Assembly (NCBI GenBank): GCA_905373665.1
Contig: CAJPTV010000084.1
Span: 1 to 9,911, forward strand
Source of the DNA: Bacteroidia bacterium
GTDB taxonomy: Bacteria; Bacteroidota; Bacteroidia; Bacteroidales; CAJPTX01
DNA: 9,911 nt
Direction: 5' to 3'
Of the stretch, positions 5,957-9,911 are shown piece after piece. A model generated the notes under the pieces. That model was not told where the DNA came from. It did no database searches and saw only the letters and a program-made list of their open reading frames with translations. Numbering within the stretch: the stretch's first letter is position 1; each line of letters opens with the position of its first letter. The translations under genes and the position numbers were made by a program.

Positions 5957-8488
5957 CTATTCTATTGGAGCGGTCGTTTCCTCACTATTTTCCACAACCT
6001 CCCCTTCCGTAACTTCCATATTTTCGTCCTCCTCTTCGGGCGCTACGGGCGAGATGGAGGCGATGGCGTCGCCCTTTTGGAGAGTAACGCAGTGTACGCC
6101 CTTGGTATTACGCGCCGCCACCTTGGTTTGCGAAACGGGGAAGCGGAGAATCACGCCGTTGCGCGTGGAGATCATCAGGTGGTCTTCGTCCGACACGAGG
6201 CTGATGCTCACGAGCTCGCCCGCCTTTTCGGCATTGATAGTTTTCACGCCGAGACCGCCACGGCGGGTACGTCGGTATTCGTCGACCTCGGAACGCTTGC
6301 AGTAGCCGTCGCCAGAGATGACAAGGAGCTTCTGCTCAGTCTCTTTGGGTACTGCTACCATCCCGACCAGACGATCTTCCTCGGCGATACGCATCCCGAT
6401 CACCCCCATTGCCTTACGGGCTACGGGGCGAATGTCAGACTCGTGGAAACGGATAGCCATCCCCTGTCGCGAAGCCAACATGAGGTCGCAATCGCCGTCG
6501 GTGAGCACCACATCGAGGAGCTGATCCGTATCGCGCACCACGACAGCTATCAAGCCGCGCGAGCGTGCATTGGCATATTCTGACAAGAGGGTCTTTTTGA
6601 CAATCCCCTCGCGGGTGCAAAGGACGATGTAGTGTGAACGGGTATACGCCTCGTCGTTCAACTCACGCACGTTGATAATAGCGCGCACGCGGTCGCCTTG
6701 GTCGATGGCGATAAGGTTCTGTAATGCACGCCCCTTGGTATTTTTGCCCCCCTCGGGGATGTCGTAAACCTTGAGTTGGTAACACAAGCCGCGCTCGGTA
6801 AAGATGAGCAGGGTGTTGTGCATGGTGGTGGTATAGAGGTGTTCGATAAAGTCCTCCTCGCGCGTTTGGGTGCTCCGTACGCCGCGCCCGCCGCGGTGTT
6901 GCGAACGGTACTCGGTGAGGTTGGTGCGGTTGATGTAGCCGAGGTGCGAGAAGGTAATAACGACGTCGTCGTCGGCATAGAAATCTTCAGGCACAAACTC
7001 GCCGCTGTCGGGGACGATCTCGGTACGGCGGGGTTCGGAGAAGCGCGTCTTCAATTCCAAGAGCTCGTTTTTCATCACCTCGCGCTGCATCGCCTCGTCG
7101 GCAAGGAGCTTTGTGAGGTAGTCTATCTTTGCTTGGAGTTCGTTGCGCTCGTTGATTAACTTCTCGCGTTCCAAGCCTGTGAGGGCACGCAAGCGCATGT
7201 CCACGATAGCCTGGGCTTGAATTTCGGAGAGCTCGAAGGCCTTCATGAGGTTCTGCACGGCCTCGGCGGTTTCCTGCGAGGCGCGGATAATGCGAATAAC
7301 CTCGTCGATATGATCGAGGGCAATAATCAACCCTTCGAGAATGTGAATGCGTTCTTGTGCCTTCCGTAGCTCGAAGCGCGAGCGGCGGATAATGACCTCG
7401 TGTCGGTGTTCTACAAAGTTGGAAATGAGGTCTTTGAGGTTGAGGAGCATCGGACGCCCCTTCACCAGCACGATGTTGTTCACGGCGAAGACCTTTTGGA
7501 GGTCGGAGTGGCGATAGAGGTGGTTGAGCACGACTTGCGGCACGGCTTCCTTCTTGAGGATGATGACGATACGCATCCCGTTCTTGCCCGACTCGTCGTT
7601 GATGTAGCTGATGCCCTCGATTTGTTTATCGTTGACCAAAGCGGCGATTTTTGCAATCATTTCCGCCTTGTTGACCATGTAGGGTATCTCGGTAACAATA
7701 ATGCTCACGCGCCCGTTCTCCTTGGTTTCAAAGTCGCAACGCGCCCGCATCATGATGCGCCCTTTGCCCGTAGCGAAGGCCTCTTTGATGCCTGAGGTGC
7801 CGTAGATGATGCCGCCCGTGGGGAAGTCGGGTCCTTTGATGTGCACCATGAGCTCCTCGACGGAAATCTCGGGTTTGTCAATGTAGGCGCAGATGGCATC
7901 GACGGTCTCGCCGAGGTGGTGTGGAGGCATGAGGGTAGCCATCCCGACGGCAATCCCAGCAGTGCCATTGACGAGCAAAAGCGGTACACGCGTGGGTAGC
8001 ACGGTGGGTTCTTTGAAAGACTCGTCAAAGTTGGGGACAAAATCTACTGTATCTTTTTCAAGGTCTTTGAGTACTTCGTCGGTGATGACTTCGAGTTTAG
8101 ACTCGGTGTAACGCATGGCTGCGGGGCCGTCGCCGTCGATCGAACCGAAGTTTCCTTGCCCTAAAACGAGGGGGTAGCGGAGCGACCACCACTGTGCCAT
8201 ACGCACCATGGTGTCATAGACGGAGGAGTCGCCGTGGGGGTGATAGCGTCCGAGGACGTGTCCGACGGTGGTGGCAGACTTTTTGGTTTGTGCTTGGTGG
8301 GTAAGTCCGAGCTCGTTCATGCCGTATAGGACGCGGCGGTGTACGGGTTTGAGCCCGTCTCTGACGTCGGGTAGGGCGCGCGAGACGATGACGGACATCG
8401 CATAGTCGATGTAGGAAGATTTCATCTGTTCGTCAATATCGACCTGCTCTATGCGCTCGACGATGCCCGTTTCTTCTGCCATTTCCAT
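5957..8488 (-). CDS. gyrA: DNA gyrase subunit A
   Basis: GyrA forms the A2B2 gyrase with GyrB and carries out ATP-driven negative supercoiling; it holds the DNA-cleaving tyrosine. The start chosen is ATG at 8488, giving 843 residues. The frame also allows a TTG at 8515 (852 residues), but that start overlaps a promoter-like element. Numbered from 8488, the winged-helix region contains HPHGDSSVYD with S88 and D92, matching E. coli S83 and D87. The active-site tyrosine is Y127 in AAMRYTE. The coiled tower spans about 350-490. A GyrA box QHRGGRG at about 530-536 marks gyrase rather than topoisomerase IV (ParC). The C-terminal beta-pinwheel follows. The protein ends in a strongly acidic tail (EEEDENMEVTEGEVVENSEE). 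Length and motifs are normal for the family. Confidence 0.98.
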   Translation of the reverse strand: MEMAEETGIVERIEQVDIDEQMKSSYIDYAMSVIVSRALPDVRDGLKPVHRRVLYGMNELGLTHQAQTKKSATTVGHVLGRYHPHGDSSVYDTMVRMAQWWSLRYPLVLGQGNFGSIDGDGPAAMRYTESKLEVITDEVLKDLEKDTVDFVPNFDESFKEPTVLPTRVPLLLVNGTAGIAVGMATLMPPHHLGETVDAICAYIDKPEISVEELMVHIKGPDFPTGGIIYGTSGIKEAFATGKGRIMMRARCDFETKENGRVSIIVTEIPYMVNKAEMIAKIAALVNDKQIEGISYINDESGKNGMRIVIILKKEAVPQVVLNHLYRHSDLQKVFAVNNIVLVKGRPMLLNLKDLISNFVEHRHEVIIRRSRFELRKAQERIHILEGLIIALDHIDEVIRIIRASQETAEAVQNLMKAFELSEIQAQAIVDMRLRALTGLEREKLINERNELQAKIDYLTKLLADEAMQREVMKNELLELKTRFSEPRRTEIVPDSGEFVPEDFYADDDVVITFSHLGYINRTNLTEYRSQHRGGRGVRSTQTREEDFIEHLYTTTMHNTLLIFTERGLCYQLKVYDIPEGGKNTKGRALQNLIAIDQGDRVRAIINVRELNDEAYTRSHYIVLCTREGIVKKTLLSEYANARSRGLIAVVVRDTDQLLDVVLTDGDCDLMLASRQGMAIRFHESDIRPVARKAMGVIGMRIAEEDRLVGMVAVPKETEQKLLVISGDGYCKRSEVDEYRRTRRGGLGVKTINAEKAGELVSISLVSDEDHLMISTRNGVILRFPVSQTKVAARNTKGVHCVTLQKGDAIASISPVAPEEEDENMEVTEGEVVENSEETTAPIE

Positions 8489-8504
8489 TACTATTTTTCC
8501 GTCC

Positions 8505-8512
8505 CAAAGATA
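8505..8512 (-). promoter_or_regulatory. Candidate -7 element just upstream of gyrA
   Basis: TATCTTTG on the minus strand matches TAnnTTTG exactly, about 16 bp before the ATG at 8488 and inside the possible TTG-initiated extension. If used, the leader would be very short and the TTG start would be impossible. No TTTG -33 element is evident at normal spacing, so support is moderate to weak. Confidence 0.35.
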
Positions 8513-8531
8513 CAAAAAAGAATGAAACTTA

Positions 8532-8573
8532 GGTCCTAAGGGCGGGCGCTAAGGGCGCGCCGCCCAGTGGGCG
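8532..8573. repeat. GC-rich palindromic segment with 37-bp-unit core
   Basis: It begins with GGTCCTAAGGGCGG, the first 14 bases of the 37-bp unit, then departs into overlapping short inverted repeats. GGGCG (8553-8557) and GGGCG (8569-8573) can each pair with the CGCCC between them (8561-8565). CTAAGGGCG occurs twice. It looks like a decayed or rearranged copy placed directly before REP-like copy C. Confidence 0.6.
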
Positions 8574-8660
8574 CAATGTGCGGTAAGATGCAAATCACCA
8601 CAGCGCGGCATACGCCGCGAGTTGCGGGTGTAGCACGCTACACCCCTACAGGGGACTGGG
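8571..8660 (+). repeat. REP-like palindromic repeat, copy C (full)
   Basis: Same architecture as copy B. Hairpin 1 is CGCGGC (8604-8609) and GCCGCG (8614-8619) around ATAC. Hairpin 2 spans 8626-8645 with arms GGGTGTAGC and GCTACACCC. The hairpin 1 loop differs in sequence and length from copy B while both arms are unchanged, suggesting the stem itself is under constraint. Confidence 0.9.
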
Positions 8661-8678
8661 AAACAGAGAGTTATAGGA

Positions 8679-8696
8679 GATGCGCTTTTCCGCATC
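8679..8696. other. Short perfect hairpin
   Basis: GATGCG and CGCATC form a 6-bp stem around CTTTTC. It has no U tract on either side and no gene close enough to make it a terminator. Its role is unknown. Confidence 0.4.
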
Positions 8697-8717
8697 GATT
8701 CATTATGCGCCTTACGG

Positions 8718-8791
8718 CGGTCCTAAGGGCGGACGACCCGTGATTGAGGAGAGTCGGTCCTAAGGGCGGACAGCCCGTGGTTGAGGATAGT
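8718..8791 (+). repeat. 37-bp tandem direct repeat, two copies
   Basis: Units 8718-8754 and 8755-8791 abut exactly. Both start CGGTCCTAAGGGCGGAC and end in GAGGANAGT, with only a few differences. The same unit occurs once at 4089-4125, more than 4.5 kb away and upstream of a different gene. The core carries GTCC/GGAC arms. No protein-coding role is evident. Confidence 0.9.
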
Positions 8792-8859
8792 CGTGAAAGA
8801 GGGGCAGTTATTCGCCTTTATGTTTTCATGAATCTCGTAGCCTTTAGAAGGCACTCCTT

Positions 8860-8909
8860 CCTTACACTCCTAGTACGCCCCTTACACTCGCCTTACATTC
8901 GCTTTACAT
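8860..8909 (+). repeat. Cluster of short direct repeats CCTTACA(C/T)TC
   Basis: CCTTACACTC occurs at 8860-8869 and 8880-8889, CCTTACATTC at 8891-8900, and the related CTTTACAT at 8902-8909. Spacing is 20, 11 and 11 bp, close to whole helical turns, which suits binding of a protein to one face of the DNA. On the gyrA coding strand the core reads TGTAAGG. Confidence 0.55.
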
Positions 8910-8921
8910 GCAAGCAGAGAA

Positions 8922-9013
8922 GTAGGTAGAATTACCTACCCAAAAAAGGGGCTGTTTTTAGAGACAATCGTCTATTTCAAAAAGACGTTCTTTTTACTTT
9001 CGTCTAAAAATAG
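8922..9013. other. Cluster of nested hairpins
   Basis: GTAGGTA/TACCTAC (8922-8939) is a perfect 7-bp hairpin. Next, CTGTTTTTAGA (8952-8962) faces TCTAAAAATAG (9003-9013) as long outer arms. Inside are AGAC/GTCT (8962-8973) and AAAAAG/CTTTTT (8979-8995). The inner part is A+T-rich, unlike the GC-rich repeats to its left. It lies beyond the terminator of the T9SS gene and could be a decayed repeat or a structured leader. Confidence 0.5.
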
Positions 9014-9053
9014 TGCTTTAGGAATTCGTAAAGTAGGGGGTTGCGGCTGTGCT

Positions 9054-9096
9054 AAAAAAAAGGGGGCTATGAGGAAGTCCCCATAGCCCCTTTTTT
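9054..9096 (-). terminator. Strong Rho-independent terminator of the T9SS cargo gene
   Basis: GGGGCTATG (9063-9071) and CATAGCCCC (9082-9090) form a perfect 9-bp stem with a 10-base loop. It is flanked by an A tract (9054-9061) and a T tract (9091-9096). On the minus strand the hairpin ends in a U run, about 20 bases after the stop at 9115. The symmetric A/T flanks mean it could stop transcription in either direction. Confidence 0.92.
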
Positions 9097-9114
9097 CGTG
9101 CTATTTACGTTCGG

Positions 9115-9911
9115 TTACCGCTTGATGAAGCGCAGGGTGTGCGTCGCAGCACCACTGCGTAGGGTAACGAAATAGAGCCCTGCGGGGAGGTCGGCGACAT
9201 AGAGCTGTAGGGCAAGCATCCCCTCGCAAGGGAAGGTGTTGAGTAGCGTGCCCTGAGCATTGAAAAGCTGCACCGACTGTACATGGTCTAACCCACGGAG
9301 ATTGAGCACGTTAAGCACAGGGTTCGGTCCCAGTGTGACTTGTGCAAAAAGCGCTTCGTAGACCGACAGCGGAGGAGTGGTCGGGGTGTTCGGCTTGTTC
9401 TGATCGTCTGTAGCGGTCACCTTTTTGAAGGTTGCGGTAAAGGTGACGTTGGCGACAAGCTTGTAAGTAGCGGTTTGTGTGCCTGTACCTCCTTCGAGAA
9501 GGGTCGTGGGGGCGGTAGCACCTTCGGGCAGTGCCACGAGCTTATCCAGCTGGTAGTCGGCGGCTGGGGTGACGGTAAGAGTGAGCGCTGTGTTGGCGTC
9601 GAGCTTGTTGCCCGAGGTAACCTCTGCCGTGCCGTTCTTTACAGACAACGAGCCGTGTTCGGGAGCAGAGAAGGTCACCGAGTATTGCGGCGCGGCGATT
9701 GGCGGATCGTTCTTCACTTCCTTGAAAGTTGCTGTAAAGATGACGTTGGCGACAAGCTTGTAAGTAGCGTTTTGTGTGCCTGTGCCCCCCTCAAGAAGGG
9801 TCGTTGCGGCGGTAGCTCCTTCGGGCAGCGCGACGAGCTTATCCAGCTGGTAGTTAGCGGCTGGGGTGACGGTAAGAGTGAGCGCTGTGTTGGCGTCGAG
9901 CTTGTTGCCCG
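9115..9911 (-). CDS. T9SS cargo protein with InlB-like repeats and type A sorting domain (N-terminus beyond the window)
   Basis: About 265 C-terminal residues are present; the frame is open to the right edge, so the start lies outside. From the edge inward there is one partial and one complete copy of a 99-residue beta module (YSVTFSAPEHGSLSV, LTLTVTPAADYQLDKLV, YKLVANVTFTATFKKV). It resembles the divergent InlB B-repeat family. A Thr/Pro-rich linker (NKPNTPTTPPLS) follows. The last ~75 residues form a type A T9SS sorting domain (Por_Secre_tail): LGPNPVLNVLNL, VQLFNAQGTLL, LPAGLYFVTLRSG, RFIKR at the end. Such proteins pass the inner membrane by Sec and the outer membrane by T9SS. The sorting domain is then cut off and the protein anchored to the surface. 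Adhesion is a plausible role but not shown here. Confidence 0.93.
   Translation of the reverse strand, partial: GNKLDANTALTLTVTPAANYQLDKLVALPEGATAATTLLEGGTGTQNATYKLVANVIFTATFKEVKNDPPIAAPQYSVTFSAPEHGSLSVKNGTAEVTSGNKLDANTALTLTVTPAADYQLDKLVALPEGATAPTTLLEGGTGTQTATYKLVANVTFTATFKKVTATDDQNKPNTPTTPPLSVYEALFAQVTLGPNPVLNVLNLRGLDHVQSVQLFNAQGTLLNTFPCEGMLALQLYVADLPAGLYFVTLRSGAATHTLRFIKR
9427..9911 (-). repeat. 297-bp in-gene tandem repeat (one full period plus partial)
   Basis: Segment 9427-9614 matches 9724-9911 at an offset of exactly 297 bp (99 codons). I count about 15 mismatches in 188 bp. The similarity is high at the DNA level, including synonymous sites, which indicates recent duplication or ongoing conversion between repeats. 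Confidence 0.9.

Larger units (their letters stand above)
8513..9053. other. Repeat-rich intergenic region upstream of gyrA
   Basis: About 540 bp lack a supportable gene. They hold a GC-rich palindromic segment (8532-8573), REP-like copy C, a 6-bp hairpin (8679-8696), a 37-bp tandem pair, a cluster of short direct repeats (8860-8909), a 7-bp hairpin (8922-8939) and an A+T-rich set of nested hairpins (8952-9013). Any distal gyrA promoter or supercoiling-responsive control would lie here. A 61-residue plus-strand frame starting inside the tandem repeat looks spurious. Confidence 0.8.

Noticed and set aside
5906..6583. 225-residue plus-strand frame opposite the end of gyrA
   Set aside because: It is fully antisense to clear gyrA coding sequence, lacks any recognisable family and reflects the codon bias of the opposite strand.
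8744..8929. 61-residue plus-strand frame upstream of gyrA
   Set aside because: It begins inside the 37-bp tandem repeat, runs through the short direct repeats, and has no ribosome-binding site or family resemblance.

Overview
The window looks like a chromosomal segment of a Bacteroidales bacterium, most likely Porphyromonas or a close relative. Four observations point that way: a type IX secretion (T9SS) C-terminal sorting domain, a secreted IgGFc-binding-N-like protein of the kind common in Bacteroidota, a DNA gyrase A gene followed directly by a TprA-like secreted TPR protein (the gyrA-tprA order I recall from P. gingivalis), and Bacteroidota-type TAnnTTTG promoter elements without clear Shine-Dalgarno sites. 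All five genes lie on the minus strand and are read right to left.

In transcription order: (1) 9911-9115 is the 3' end of a T9SS cargo protein with near-identical 99-residue InlB-like repeats and a sorting domain, closed by a strong terminator at 9054-9096. (2) 9053-8513 is a roughly 540-bp gene-free stretch packed with hairpins, short direct repeats, a 37-bp tandem duplication and a REP-like palindromic repeat. (3) 8488-5957 is gyrA, and 54 bp downstream 5902-4577 is the tprA-like gene, with its own candidate promoter and a terminator at 4498-4532. (4) 4576-4020 is a second repeat-rich intergenic region. It carries the same 37-bp unit and two more REP-like copies, plus an array of four GC-rich hairpins. 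(5) 4019-2880 encodes an orphan DUF1016/YhcG-type PD-(D/E)XK nuclease. (6) 2638-1 is a very large secreted protein open to the left edge. I translated it codon by codon and found no stop in about 879 codons.

Functionally the segment mixes a core gene (gyrA), an envelope or periplasmic TPR protein, two large exported surface-type proteins and one probable DNA-processing or defence nuclease. I see no transposase, tRNA, rRNA or CRISPR array. The clearest structure not explained by genes is a composite intergenic element: a 37-bp unit followed by a double-hairpin REP-like unit. It is present in both gene-free regions, and one stem is kept while its loop changes.
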